A stretch of DNA of 64,000 bases, from the NCBI RefSeq assembly GCF_019320115.1, contig NC_089582.1:125885259-125949258 (forward strand), written 5' to 3'. A model generated the notes under the pieces. The model was not told the origin of the DNA. It worked only from the letters and a program-made list of their open reading frames with translations, and did not search any database. Source of the stretch: Miscanthus floridulus. Lineage: Eukaryota; Streptophyta; Magnoliopsida; Poales; Poaceae. Positions 36,566-47,958 of the stretch are shown one piece after another; position 1 is the stretch's first letter, and each line of letters begins with the position of its first letter. Made by a program: the position numbers and the translations under genes.

Positions 36566-38149
36566 ATGGATACCGCTAGGCCTCCACAATTTGACGGCAC
36601 TAACTTCCCATACTATAAAGCTAGAATGGCTTGCCACCTTGAGGCAGTTGATTTAGGTGTACGGAGAGTCACTCATGACGGGATGAAACCCATTAAGAAT
36701 CCCGAAAAGCCCACAAAGAGTGACGAAAAAGAAATGTATTTTAATGCTAGAGCTAAGAATTGCTTGTTTGAATCTTTTAGCATGGATGTTTTTAACCAAG
36801 TGTTTACTTTAAATACCGCTCATGAAATTTGGTTAAAACTCCAAGAGCTCCATGACGGCACAAGTAATGTTCATGAGCAAAAACATTGTCTAGCTAAGCA
36901 AAATTATGATTCCTTTGCTATGAATGATGATGAGCTTGTTCGTGATATGTATTCTCGATTGAATCTAATTATCAATGAGCTCCATTCAATAGGATTATTA
37001 AAGCTAGATGATGCGGACATCGTGAGGAAGATCATCTCCGTTCTACCACAAAAGAAATATGCAAGTATCATCACCATTCTTCACAACATGGAGAACTTGA
37101 GCAACATAACCCCGGGCATTGCCATTGGCAAGCTAGTGGCATTTGAAATGTCACGTAAGATGGGTCAAGGAGAAGCATCTTCATCAAGCAAAGGCAAAGC
37201 TCTCGCTTGTAGCGAGAAGAAAAAGATGAAGGGCAAGAAAGTTGAGTCAAGCTCAAGCTCAAGCTCCTCAAGTGAAGAAGAAGAGGAGGATGATGATGAT
37301 GAACAAGAATCAAGTGATGATGATCAATCTTCCTCCTCCACCTCCGACCTTGATGAAGAATCAATCAAACTTATCAAAAAGGTGGAGAAGATGATCGTAA
37401 GGCTCAATGTCGAGGGTGTGCCCATCCAAATTCAAGACCTCGTTTTCACTAATAAAAGAAACGAGCAAAGAAAGAGGGGATGCTATGGATGCGGCGAGTT
37501 AGGGCACTTTGTGGAAGTTTGTCCAAATAAGCCCACAACCAAGACAAAGAAGAAGGCATATAAGAACAAAGCCCTCACAATAATAAGGTCATGGGATGAT
37601 TCTTCAAGTGAAGAAGAAAACCATCACAAGAGGCGAGGTCACAAGCACTCATCATCAAGCTCTTCTCGTGTGTGCCTTATGGCACGAGATACATGCACAT
37701 AAGAGGTTGCAAAAGAGAATGAGCAACTCAAGCAAGAAGTAGCTCGCCTCACCAAGGACTTGACTCAAGTGAAAGACAAGGCAAAGCAAACCTAACTTCA
37801 TCAAGATAACACCGTCAAGGGAGTGAAGAAGCTTGATGAAGGACAAACCGTGGTTTGCTACGTGTGGCACAAATAAGGCCACAAATCCTATGAGTGCAAG
37901 GTGAAGAATGAGGGAGGAGCAAAGAAGAAGGAGAAAAAGCAAACAAGCAAGCTCTCCAACACCTACACCAACAAGGTGGACAAGAAGGCCTCCACACCTT
38001 ATCTCTTGAAGAAGAAGAAAAATGACAAGGTGGTGGCCATCAAGGTGAACAAGCAAGCCAACAATGGGGCCAAACGCTTTTGGGTGCCAAAGGAAATCAT
38101 TTCAAATATGAAGAGCACCAAGAAAGTTTGGATCTCGAAAGGGAAGTGA
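36566..38149 (+). pseudogene. Gag of the TR-GAG element, with three in-frame stops
   Basis: The frame starts at ATG 36566 (MDTARPPQFDGTNFPYYKAR) and shows the UBN2/DUF4219-type gag fold with LQELHDGT and VLPQKKYASI. A Ser/Asp/Glu-rich linker (about 37245-37360) and a zinc knuckle CYGCGELGHFVEVC (pattern CX2CX4HX4C) near 37480-37522 follow. The same frame continues past TAA at 37700, 37793 and 37874 to a TGA at 38147-38149. It passes a second degenerate knuckle in which one Cys is Trp, then a basic tail with RFWVPKEII. In an active element this protein would form the virus-like particle. As it stands only the first 378 residues could be made. Confidence 0.85.
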
Positions 38150-39368
38150 GAAGTCCATCGGACTTCAGAGAATTTGGAGACTTGGTAAAATTTGGATGCA
38201 TTATATGGGGTGCATCATGATGAACAAAGTCATTACCAAGTAGGTTAGTGAATACTATGGACCCAAATTCTCTTTCCCATGTTAGGTAACTAGATGTCAT
38301 TAATTTCAATAAGCATTTATTTCTTTTGGTATTGTCTTTCAATTGGTATACTCTTAAAGCATCTAGTTATCTTATATGCCTAATGTTTGCATTTACATGC
38401 TTAAATATTTTGTCATGCATTCAATAGGTATATCATATAGTAGGCTTGCTCGGTTTCATTATCAACCCTTGGAGCAAACCTACATGGTTTAAAATTGTTT
38501 AGGAGCACGGCACATAGCTTGTTTTACAATTAACTATCTAATATGTGCCGAAGTCCAAATTGTAGATAATCTCTCCCAAATATCATCTTTCAAGTGGTAT
38601 TTTGGTACTTAAATCAATGTACATAAATTTTACAAGTATTCAACACTTGTGTGCACAAATTTAGGGAGAGCTTAATCTACAACTTGTATGCTTTGAGACT
38701 AACACTTGTTCAAAATGGTATCAATTTTTCAAACCTATGTGTAGTAGTCTCATTATAAGGAAATTAGAGTCCTCGGAGTTAAGCATCATTCTTTAATTGG
38801 CATCATCATGTTGTTTTCATTCCATATTTATATGCTTTCTCCATGCATTATATAGATTAAACTCTCTTGTGCAATAAATTGCTATTTATGCATATGCTTT
38901 GCTTTCTACCATATGTTTGCATACATTTAGGGAGAGCTTAGTCTATATAATGTGAGAGTCAAATTTTGTGATCCATTTCATTCTATACACAAAGGATCAC
39001 GAAATTTGATCCTCCCTTGTGCTACTAATGTCTTTCTTTTCGGTGTTTGATGCCAAAGGGGGAGAATTTAAAGGACCAAAGGCAAGCATCAAGTTGATGT
39101 CTACAAGTGATAATGGTCTAAGAAAGGGAGGAAAGTGGATTATGGATTAGACTAAGTAATGGTAAAATCTGTAGGAATCCATAATGACACATAGGGATTT
39201 TTGCAAGGGCAAGATGGTTTTCGATTGGCATCTAAGTAGGATTTTCTAGCATCATATAACCTTGCCCTTTGCATTGTTTCCTAGCAAGTAGGTAGTTTTT
39301 AAATTTCAAAATCTCTATCATTTGCTTGCTTTGGTCGTGTTGTCATCAATCACCAAAAAGGGGGAGAT
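38150..39368. other. Non-coding interior of the TR-GAG element
   Basis: AT-rich sequence without frames. It contains two polypurine tracts: CAAAGGGGGAGAATTTAAAG near 39054 and the terminal AAAAAGGGGGAGA before the 3' LTR. The pol region that would normally lie here is absent. Confidence 0.8.
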
Positions 39369-40774
39369 TGTAAGGAAAATAGACCCTAAGCCCATTTACT
39401 TTGGATTTTGGTGTTTGATGACCAACACAACCAAATTGGACTAATGAATTTGCAAGTGTTTGTTTTGTAGTCCAACAGGGTGCAAGACATGACTTGTATG
39501 AAGGCGATGTGATGATCTGATGATCAACACCTTAAGGAAGACCTTAGGAGCACAAGAAAAGACCCAAGATATCAAGCAAAGTCAAGCATGAAGATAGGAA
39601 CCAAGCCGTACGCAAGATCACGAAGAAACGAGCTCGCAGAGGCGACCGAACGCTGGACTGGACGCTGGAAGCGTGACCGGACGTTGGACTGGTGGCTCGG
39701 TAGACAGGCGACCGGACACTGGACTGGACACTGGCGGCAACCGACCGGACGCAGAAACACAGCGTCCGATCGAGTACAGAGAGGTTCCAGGAGCGCGAAA
39801 CTGCGACCGGACGCGTCCGGTGGCAGGCGACCGGACGCTGGCAACGTCCAATCGGTAGTTCGCGGCTGCAACGGTCGAGACGACCGGACGCGTCCAGTCA
39901 GGACGATCTCAGCATCCGGTCAGTAGCAGAATTGTGGGAGTTCGACCCCAACGGCTACTTTCTCAGTGGGGCTTATAAATACAACCCCCAACCGGCCATT
40001 TGAGGAGTGTGGAGCTGAGGAAACATACCAAGAGTGTTGATACACCATTTTAGCGATCTCCATATGCATAGTGCTTAGTGTTTTATTAGATGATTAGCAT
40101 AAGTGCTTTATGAAGTGCTTAGGTTGATTAGACCACCGCTTATGCGCTTGCTCTAGGTGTTTGCCTAGTGTTTAGTGAGGTTTGCATACCTCTTGCCACC
40201 CCGTACTTGCGAGCACAAGTGTTGTACATCAGAGGGGCTTGAAGTCTTGCAAGATCACACCAACCGCGTTTGTGGTGTGGCCGCCACCGTGTACAGGAGG
40301 GAACAAGGCCCGCGGCGTTTCGGCCGGAAGCTTGACAGTGAAGACGGCGGGGAGCATCCGGGAGAGGCTTGCCGAGAGGCACATCGGAGACCCACTTGCG
40401 CGTGGGGAAGACCCGAGACTATCCACGGAGTTACCCGCCCGGGAGCTTGGCCTTTGCGAGGGATTCCTTGCGAGGGGCTCCAATGAGGACTAGGGGGAAG
40501 CTTGCGCGCTTCTCGATACCTCGGTAAAAATACCGGAGTCATCGACGGGAGTTTGCATATCTCTACCTTGCTCTTTAAGCTTCCGCATTTACATTGATCA
40601 TATTATTATCATTTGCGGTAGAGATAGCAACATACTAGTAAAACCGTAGTTGCATATCTAGATAAATTATCTTTTGCGTAGGTTTTGTTAGAGATTGAAA
40701 AAGAGGCTATAGTTTAGAGTTAGAATTTTAAGTTGCCTAATTCACCCCCCCTCTTAGGTGTCACGGTCCCTTCA
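39369..40774 (+). repeat. 3' LTR of the gag-only element
   Basis: Near-identical to 35078-36484 and one base shorter, with scattered substitutions, many of them C to T or G to A. Confidence 0.9.
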
Positions 40775-41067
40775 GACACGCCCCCACTGCCCCGACGTCG
40801 ACGTGGCTACGCTGGCACCTGCGCCAACCTGGAAGCCGCGCCAGCAGCCAACCCACGACTTGCTAAGATCTAGAGAAGAGCAGTAATATCCTCTCGCTTG
40901 GAAGAGGCTCCCAATAAATATTAACAAAGGAACTGAATAGGGATTATGGCAACAAAATCGGGGTACACGTGTTTAGGCTGCCAATTTTACGAAGTTAATC
41001 TTTCGGATGATAATTTTGCGAAGCCCATTATTTACAATGACAAATAGTCAATTTTCTCAGGGAACGT

Positions 41068-41698
41068 ATATTTATTGAATTAAGCGTGAATATATTGAAT
41101 GTTTTCTATCGGACACGTGTGATGTGATGTGATGTGCAATTGTGAATGTGATGTTTACGGATAATTATTAATAAAAAAATGTTGAACTAGATAGGTATTA
41201 GGTCTATATAAGTTGAGAATCTCTCGTGATATTGGATAGAACTAACGGAAACAACGTATATGTACACCAAAATATACGTAATAAACTAACAACCAGCTAA
41301 AAAAATAATATATAACGTACGTGCGTGCGTACCATGTTGAAGTCGCCCTGGGGGTTGGGCAGACTCAGGTAGTACTCTGTACCCTGTAGCCGGATTGCAG
41401 ATAAGCCTCCGTTGCTGAACCGGTTGGTAGCATCATTTGCCCCTGCATGCTTGGCTACCATGGCTGAAAAAATTATTAACTGATTTGTTGTAAAAGAAAA
41501 ATATTATTTGTTAGTTGAAAAAATACGACTTATAAGTTAAGCGAATAGGATGATTGTCTTTCACCCACTGCTGCCTCTGCTTCATGTCTCCTGGATTGGC
41601 GGCTTTCATAATAATACGACCTTGCTTTAGGGCCTGTTCGGCTGGTATTAAAGCTGGCTGATAAGCCAGCTGAAGCTGTTTCGTTGTGAGAAAAAAAA
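41068..41698 (-). pseudogene. Possible orphan exon split by a MITE, function unknown
   Basis: On the minus strand, sequence at about 41455-41331 reads AKHAGANDATNRFSNGGLSA then IRLQGTEYYLSLPNPQGDFN, and meets a good donor (ATG|GTACGC). Further upstream, about 41610-41555, reads MKAANPGDMKQRQQWVKDN. The two are separated by a MITE-like segment at about 41460-41552. The reading looks protein-like but I do not recognise the family and no full gene surrounds it. The remainder of this interval is AT-rich. Confidence 0.4.
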
Positions 41699-41967
41699 TA
41701 TAAGTTAATTATAAAACTAATTACATAGATGAAGACTAATTTACGAGACGAATTTATTAAGCCTAATTAATCCGTCATTAGCACATATTTACTGTAGCAC
41801 CACATTGTCAAATCATGGACTAATTAGGCTTAAAAAATTCGTCTCGCAAATTAGCCACAATCTGTGCAATTAGTTATTTTTTTTGTTTATATTTAATACT
41901 TCATGCATGTGTCCAAACATCCGATGGAACAGGGACTAAAATTTCCCTGTAGTAACCAAACACCCCC
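41699..41967. mobile_element. Tourist-like MITE, truncated, same family as 22232-22575
   Basis: Read in inverse it matches most of the element at 22232-22575, including ACTAATTAGGCTTAAAAAAT and CAAACACCCCC, and is followed by TTA. Its other end is replaced at about 41699 by CTGTTCGGCTGG-type sequence, so the copy is chimeric. Confidence 0.75.
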
Positions 41968-42998
41968 TTATGACGGGTGGGATTTTAGACGTACCGTGAC
42001 ACATTTGAAATTGAATAGGAATCTTACATTTTACATGTAATATCACGGACGACGGATGCCTCATATAGCACGACGTGTAGATCGAACGGTTGTTATAGAG
42101 AAAGAGTAAGATCAGGTATGACAAATGGCTCATATAGCACGGCGTACAGATCGAACGGTTATTATAGAGGAAGAGCCCTCCCTAAAAAAAACTAGCTCTT
42201 TTATACGGTTTGTTCGCTGGTTGGTTTCTGGGCTGATAAACCCGGCTGATGCTGATTTATTGTGAGAGGAAAATATTGTTGACTGGCTGATAAGCTCTGG
42301 CTGAAACCAACAAGCGAACAGGCTGATAGGATGATATACATGTGCAGCATTCTTAGGATCCTTAAAGCGTACACAACCCAAGTAAGCTGTTGATAATGCT
42401 GATAAGCCGATTTCAAGAAGTAAGCTGATGATAAACCGATTTCAAGGATTGAATTCCTCTGTGATCACAGCCATATCACTAAAAATCTTATACACCGTGT
42501 GTTCATCCAATGATTTCCAATACCGAACCATACCACGAGCCTTCAAAAGATTACCATGGCTGAAACAGGTGGAAAACAACTTCGACGGGTCAAAGCTCTG
42601 ATGGCCGGATGGTATCATTCAAAAACCATATTGTACAGAACAACTGATACACACTAACAAAAAAAAAATTCAAGCAAGGATCACTTTACAGTTTACACTC
42701 GTCAGTAGCAGAGAAAGGGAAGACCTATGCTACCGCAAGCACATGATAGATACATCAAGGATAGTTACACACGCGAAGCTACATCTTCAATGTGCGTGCA
42801 GGCACAGCACGTGCCGACATATCTTGTTCTAAGTCTAGGCCACCACAGGAACCGAAGCATCAAACCGGTCGGAAGTTACATACAGGCTTACAACTCCCCA
42901 ATACCAGGGTTAGGTCGCACCAAACTGCGTATCTGTGGCAGGGAATGCTATTTGCCACCCGCAAACTCTGCAGTGGAAACAGATGACCCCTTATGATC
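41968..42998. other. Spacer and SH3P 3' UTR, with a MITE at 42206-42323
   Basis: A tandem-like pair CATATAGCACGRCGT...AGATCGAACGGTT occurs at 42063-42092 and 42131-42161. The MITE at 42206-42323 has ends GGTTTGTTCGCTGGTTGGTT and, inverted, GCCTGTTCGCTTGTTGGTTT. Downstream sequence from about 42700 is probably SH3P 3' UTR. Confidence 0.6.
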
Positions 42999-45900
42999 TT
43001 ATGCTTGCGGGAAAACTTTATTCGGGGGGATATTTTCGCGCCTCTCAACATAGGCGGCCGGAAACCAACCGGCCTTCCCTCGGCATTCTCCTTCCGCCCA
43101 GCCGTTGGGAGCAATCTGGTGCAGGCACAAAAAGAATAAGGATGCAATCATACAGTAAAATAGCATTGACAGTTAGTGGGTAGTGTTTTTGTTTGGACAG
43201 GCTAATTCATTCTTATATTCCTTCCACCATAGTATGATTCTTTTTAGCAACTGATAGACCAATTCATCCTACAAGCCTGTAGGCAGCCACTGTGCAGTTT
43301 GCACTCACTGCAGGAGGACAAGTGTCCATATACTAACTGGTCGTCTTTGACCAATGGTTTCTTATGATCACGTTAACAGTTCTTAAGCCAGGTTAGCCAG
43401 TGGGTACTACATTACTTCCACAACTGAAACTGTTAAGAGCACACTGACCTGACGAACGACAACATAATCGCCAACAATTAAGCTCAGTTCCTTCTCTGCG
43501 GTTCCATTGAAATTATGCATTGCCTGCAGCACAAAAAAGATTGATACTGTACATATAAATGGAAAATACGATGTATACTTGTTTTTTACTGCCAGTTACT
43601 CAGTTTCACCTCAGCAAGGAAGTACTGGGCTTTCTCAGCACGCTTATGCGAAGATATAATAGGTGGTGCAGATTCTCTCCTTTGCTTCTCAGAGGACATC
43701 TGCAAAGAAGAAAACGTAAAAAAAAAAGGAACGCAAGAGAATTTTCACAACTTCCCATAACAATCAAAGTGAAAAGTGAAAACTCTACCTCCGCTTCAAC
43801 GTCATCAAGGATAGCAGCTAATCTCAGATGGAATAACTTTTCTGCTTCTACCTTTAACGAGACGAATTGCCAAGGAAAAGAAATAAATGAATGTAACAAA
43901 CAATGCAAATAGAATAGCCACATATTATAAGTAAGCAATCTCACCACGCCAACCAGCCGCTGAAGGGTCACTCGTTGCTGCTGAGATTCAACAGATGCAA
44001 GCGCAGCTGCTGCTTCCTTTCCTAACACAGCCATGCTTGCTTTGTGCTCTATCATTTTAGCTTCTGACTGCTGAAGCTTTGTAGTGTGCTCAGGAATTGG
44101 AGCTTCTCTTACCCGTGCCTTTCTTCTAGCAATTTCAGCCGACTATTGAACAAACAAGAAGGATCATGGTAAATGGAAGCAGCAGCAATTTGAATTTGCT
44201 CACTTGCAGCGAAGGATTAAGCCACTAGTACATACGAGGATCTCAGCTTCATGTCTCATCCGGCTATAGCGCTGTGCAAGACCACGAGCATCTTCCAGGG
44301 GTGCACCCATAGCCATTGACCTCAATGGGTCTATAGTCTGAAATGTCAACAAATGTAAGAAACTTAAAATGTATCTAAATGAGATCCAAATACCTCACAC
44401 ATACGTGTGTTCTTATTTCTATCAGAATGGCATATATGATATATTTCAGAAGGCTTGGACTCAAACTTGCACTGAAAAAGGCTGTTCTAAGCAAACAACC
44501 AGAAACTATGCGTATGGCGATCGATTCCAATATACCATAGACAAGCTACTGATATCATATGAATCGGGAAGTAAAAGGCAAAGCAGAAACAGAATGATAT
44601 GCTTGGTAACTTGGATTATTAGTATCAGAAAGTTACCACTAAGGAGACTTTCAACATTTTGGTTTTCATGAGACTAAGATGGACTTGTGAAAACTTTACT
44701 CAAACAAAAAGGCTTCCAACATCTTGGATATTCTAGGGTGTCACCACACTCTCCAGCTACCAATGGAAACTTTCAATACAAATTTACGTCCACCAATGAT
44801 ATCGTCTAGAAATTTCAGGAAGTAAAGCCATGCTAAAAATAAGTCACTTTAAGTACCCACTGCAGAGAGCTCCCACGAGTCGCGGTCTCGTCGCATTGCA
44901 CAGGCGAGGGTAAGGCTTGCCACTAACACCCTTCCCCAGACCCCGCACAGAGCGGGAGCTCTCTGCACTGGGTACTTAAAGTGACTTATTTTTAGCATGG
45001 CTTTACTTCCTGTGCCTGAGATATATTCATCTGCCTCAAAAGGTTATTCAAATCTATTCCAATCAGCAACTCACTCCATGAATGGTAACTGTACCCTGAA
45101 ATATGCATTCCCCATAACACCTATATTTCCTGCCTGCCAACCAGACAACCAACCAAGAGCCTTCAAAACCCCCTTACACATAAATTCCCACAAGTGATCT
45201 CCAACTAAACAGGCTAATTGATGATATCCTTGGTCCTTACGGCTGATTAACATGTTTCAGGATCGTGTGTTAGTCTAATGAAGCAACATGATTTGTTCTC
45301 AATTCTAATGGGGTTTCAATTTAAGCCTAAATTGAGAGGCCTCTCAGTGTACATTTTAGGTTTATTTGTTGGCCAAAATCGATCCCTTATGTGGGAAACA
45401 GACTCAAAGATTAGTCAGCACTTACCTGAGAAGATAAAATTCTGTTGAAATCCTCATACTCTTTCTCAATATTTCTCAAAGCACCTCCATACAGTGATGC
45501 TGCTTTTCCAAGGGCTTCATCACTTGCATTATTTTCACCTCCATATCTATAGCAATCCTCAGAAAATTTTGTTCCTATGGACAAAAGAAAGAATAGATAC
45601 AGCTGTTTAACAAACTATTTCATAGATATTCAATTGGGAGACTTGCATACAAGTGTAACAGCATGCACTGCAAAAGAAAGAAAGAAATAAACTGATTAAA
45701 CCCTGTTTGAAATTCACGAGTTTTTCCACTAAGCTAAAATAACCTCTAGAAATATAGTGGTGATAACCATTGAAAATAGTAGTGATTCCTTCCCAAGATG
45801 GAGGGCATATGAATTTATCATCCTAGATAGCTGCAATCACAATTGACTATTCTAGCTCAAAGCATCATACTACACTAAGTTTTGGAGGGTAGATATCCTA

Positions 45901-46975
45901 TTTCTAACCCTAACCAATGGCTCTACTATGTGAGAAAATGTAAATACGACAAAATAACAATGTAACTTTCTTTTGCTGTGAAGAAATCTCAACATGACAG
46001 AATTAACCAAGGATAACTGACATGAGCCACATAAGTACATACCCACTTCAATATGTTTGTGTCCAATAGACACCAAACCTTCAGCTGCTCTAACTATGTC
46101 CTTCTGGAAATCCTGTTAGAGTGGATACATCACAGAAATGTAACAACTGCTATCACGAAACTCAGTAAAGGGTATACTGCAATCATGAAATCTTCATTTC
46201 CTTCGAAAAAAATATTTATTAGTGCACTGAATATACAAAGACTATGTTTGTTTGTTTGATGTATATTGAACAATGCAAATGCAACATCAGTTTTTGGCCA
46301 GGTGTTCACATCAATAGATAGGTCAAAAGGCCATCTATAATCCTCCCCTTCTTACCCTTCCAGAACGAGTAGAAGTATACAATTTCTCAAGCTGTTGATG
46401 TCTCTGTAGTTCAACCTCATCAATTACAACGGAATCTGACCGCTCATAACCAGTAGTACTGAACTGCTTTATAACAGCCTGAAAATTTTTAAATCACAAA
46501 TGTAAGCAAGGAAAGGATTAATGAACAATGAACTGCAACGTCCACTTCACACTAGAGCTATAATGATTAATGAACAATTCACATTCCAAATTAGCAAGAT
46601 ACAACAGAACACAAAAAAGATATCGTGCATCCTAAAAAACCAGCTCTTGGCCCCAAAGCTCCGACCCCCATGGCTCGCAGATCCACGCGGTACAAGAAAT
46701 GCAAATTCGCGTTGGAACCCCGAGATCCAGCTACATGAGAACCGCGAGACCCCTAAAATCGAAAGCAATCTCTCAGCCACATCCTGGCGGCAGCCTCGCG
46801 ACACATTGAGCAACCAAACACCGCGAAATCACGCCCCTTTTCTACGCGCAACGGCGGGAGCACAGAACCGAGAGGCGGAATGAAGAATCGGGCGTTCGGG
46901 AGCGGGATCCGGAACCTGCTGCTGCTTGGCGACCTGCTCCTTGAACTTGCTCGCCTGCTTCCTCAGCGCCTCCAT
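42999..46975 (-). CDS. BAR and SH3 domain protein, AtSH3P family
   Basis: Ten coding exons join in frame: 46975-46916, 46478-46356, 46112-46043, 45574-45426, 44337-44236, 44142-43945, 43851-43789, 43699-43610, 43523-43449 and 43115-42999. They give 1,047 nt, 348 residues plus stop, all with GT-AG introns. The protein starts MEALRKQASKFKEQVAKQQQ, the hallmark N terminus of plant SH3P proteins. A helical BAR-like region covers about 20-250 (HQQLEKLYTSTRS, MGAPLEDARGLAQRYSRMR, VLGKEAAAALASVESQQQR), and a C-terminal SH3 domain about 284-339 (AMHNFNGTAEKELSLIVGDY, GWAEGECRGKAGWFPAAYVE). Arabidopsis members (about 350 residues or a little longer) bind membranes and act in clathrin-linked traffic, cell-plate formation and autophagy. 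No disabling change is seen. One intron contains a 58-bp inverted repeat. The grass paralogue is not resolved. Confidence 0.92.
44817..45011. repeat. 58-bp near-perfect inverted repeat with SINE-like loop, inside an SH3P intron
   Basis: The arms 44817-44874 and 44954-45011 are inverse copies with a single mismatch (CAC against CAG in TACCCACTGCAG). The 79-bp loop contains ACCCTTCCCCAGACCCCGCA and GAGACCGCGACTCG-type sequence (as read in inverse), which resembles grass Au-like SINE sequence. As RNA this would fold into a long hairpin. Confidence 0.85.
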
Positions 46976-47639
46976 CTCTTCCCAGCTCCTCTCTCCCTCT
47001 CACTCTCGCCCGGACACACGCGCACAAGCCGGAAGCCGCCGTGGGCCGTGGCGCCGTCGCTACCCAGACGGACGGCGGCACCGGCACCAACACGCTGCCG
47101 TTCCAAACAATCACGGACGTCCATCGTTCGTCGCTTCTAGTATTATTACAGACACAGACATGTCATGGACACGCCACTCCCGGCCCATGAAAGCCCAGCC
47201 CGTGCTAACGAGTAGTAGGAGAAAACCCATTACTTCCGGATGAGTGGCCCCACCAGATCCGACTTTATTAGGTCCACGCCTCAGCAAGCCAGCAACGTCC
47301 GGGGCGATTTTTTTCGGGCCTTTTTATTAGGTGCCATCACTAAAAAAAAGTTTAAGCGCACCCTAATATCATGACGCTAAAATTTCATGTCTTCCACGTC
47401 ATTCCATCCATGTTCTGTTTGGTTTTAACGGTTCAGAAGCCTTACATGTGGGTGCAGTGAGTCAGAATGTCCAAAATGCCCCAAACATGACCCTATCCTC
47501 TCGACGTGCTACCAGAGCTGCGGTACGACACCGCGCAGAGGGTGGAGGCCGGGGAGGTACACGGGTCGGCGCTGTAGGCGCTCCTCGCCCTCGAGGCCAG
47601 CGCCGACAACCTCCTCGCCGGCGACCCCGACCACGTCGC
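46976..47639 (-). promoter_or_regulatory. SH3P 5' UTR and upstream region, plus a GC-rich coding-like edge
   Basis: CT/GA-rich leader sequence (46976-47120) precedes the SH3P ATG. From 47480 to 47639 the sequence becomes GC-rich. The plus strand reads ALLALEASADNLLAGDPDHV up to the border of the LTR at 47640. This looks like a gene fragment that resumes at 60258 on the far side of the nest. Confidence 0.5.
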
Positions 47640-47958
47640 TGAAAGGTCCTAATATGGTTAGAGAGGGTAAATAGTCTATTTAAAATATATAAATCAACTA
47701 GAGCAATTTGATTAGTATAACAAATAGCGAAATGTAAACTTGCTCTACCTCTATAAGGGTTGCAAGCCACCTATCCAATAATTCTAGTTGTTATGATCAC
47801 TAGACACACAATCCACTAGGTCACTACTCACTAAGAGCTCTCACAATTGCTACACTAAAGAGCCCCACTAGATGAACTTAATCAACGAAGCAAGCTCTCA
47901 ATTCTAGCTACACTAAAGAGTTTGATATAGCTAGTTTGCGGGAATGTAAATGAGTAAG

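Larger units (their letters stand above)
35078..40774 (+). mobile_element. Gag-only LTR retrotransposon (TR-GAG type, Copia-like)
   Basis: Two LTRs, 35078-36484 (1,407 bp) and 39369-40774 (1,406 bp), begin TGTAAGGAAAAT and end CCCTTCA. The flanking target duplication is GACGC (35073-35077) against GACAC (40775-40779). The primer-binding site TGGTATCAGAG follows the 5' LTR (initiator Met tRNA), and a polypurine tract AAAAAGGGGGAGA precedes the 3' LTR. The 2.9-kb interior encodes only a gag-like protein; no protease, integrase, reverse transcriptase or RNase H is present. In the first 80 bp the LTRs differ at three sites, so the insertion is not very recent. Both LTRs contain a cluster of GACCGGACGC/GCGTCCGGTC motifs. 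Confidence 0.9.
34782..40873 (+). pseudogene. ORF inside the MULE, split by a retrotransposon
   Basis: From ATG 34782 a GC-rich frame runs to 35077. After removing the LTR element and one target copy it continues at 40780 to TAG 40871-40873, giving 129 residues. It is Ala, Pro and Thr-rich, contains a near-perfect tandem repeat of GTTMEELG, and matches nothing I recognise. The open frame across the insertion shows it was one ORF before the retrotransposon arrived. Whether it was ever translated is unknown. Confidence 0.55.
34387..41058. mobile_element. Mutator-like element carrying a GC-rich ORF (Pack-MULE candidate)
   Basis: The left terminus from 34387 (GAGAAAATTGGTTATTTGCC) and the inverse of the right terminus ending at 41058 (GAGAAAATTGACTATTTGTC) are long inverted repeats of roughly 150 bp. 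They share ATGGGCTTCGCAAAATTATC, CCGAAAGATT and GATTTTGTTGCCATA. The flanks carry a 9-bp duplication, AGGGAACAT (34378-34386) against AGGGAACGT (41059-41067), the size made by Mutator transposases. The left repeat has a MITE inserted at about 34501-34620, and the interior is split by the LTR element at 35078-40774. Without these the element is only about 0.9 kb and encodes no transposase, so it is non-autonomous. The GC-rich interior suggests captured gene sequence. Confidence 0.85.
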
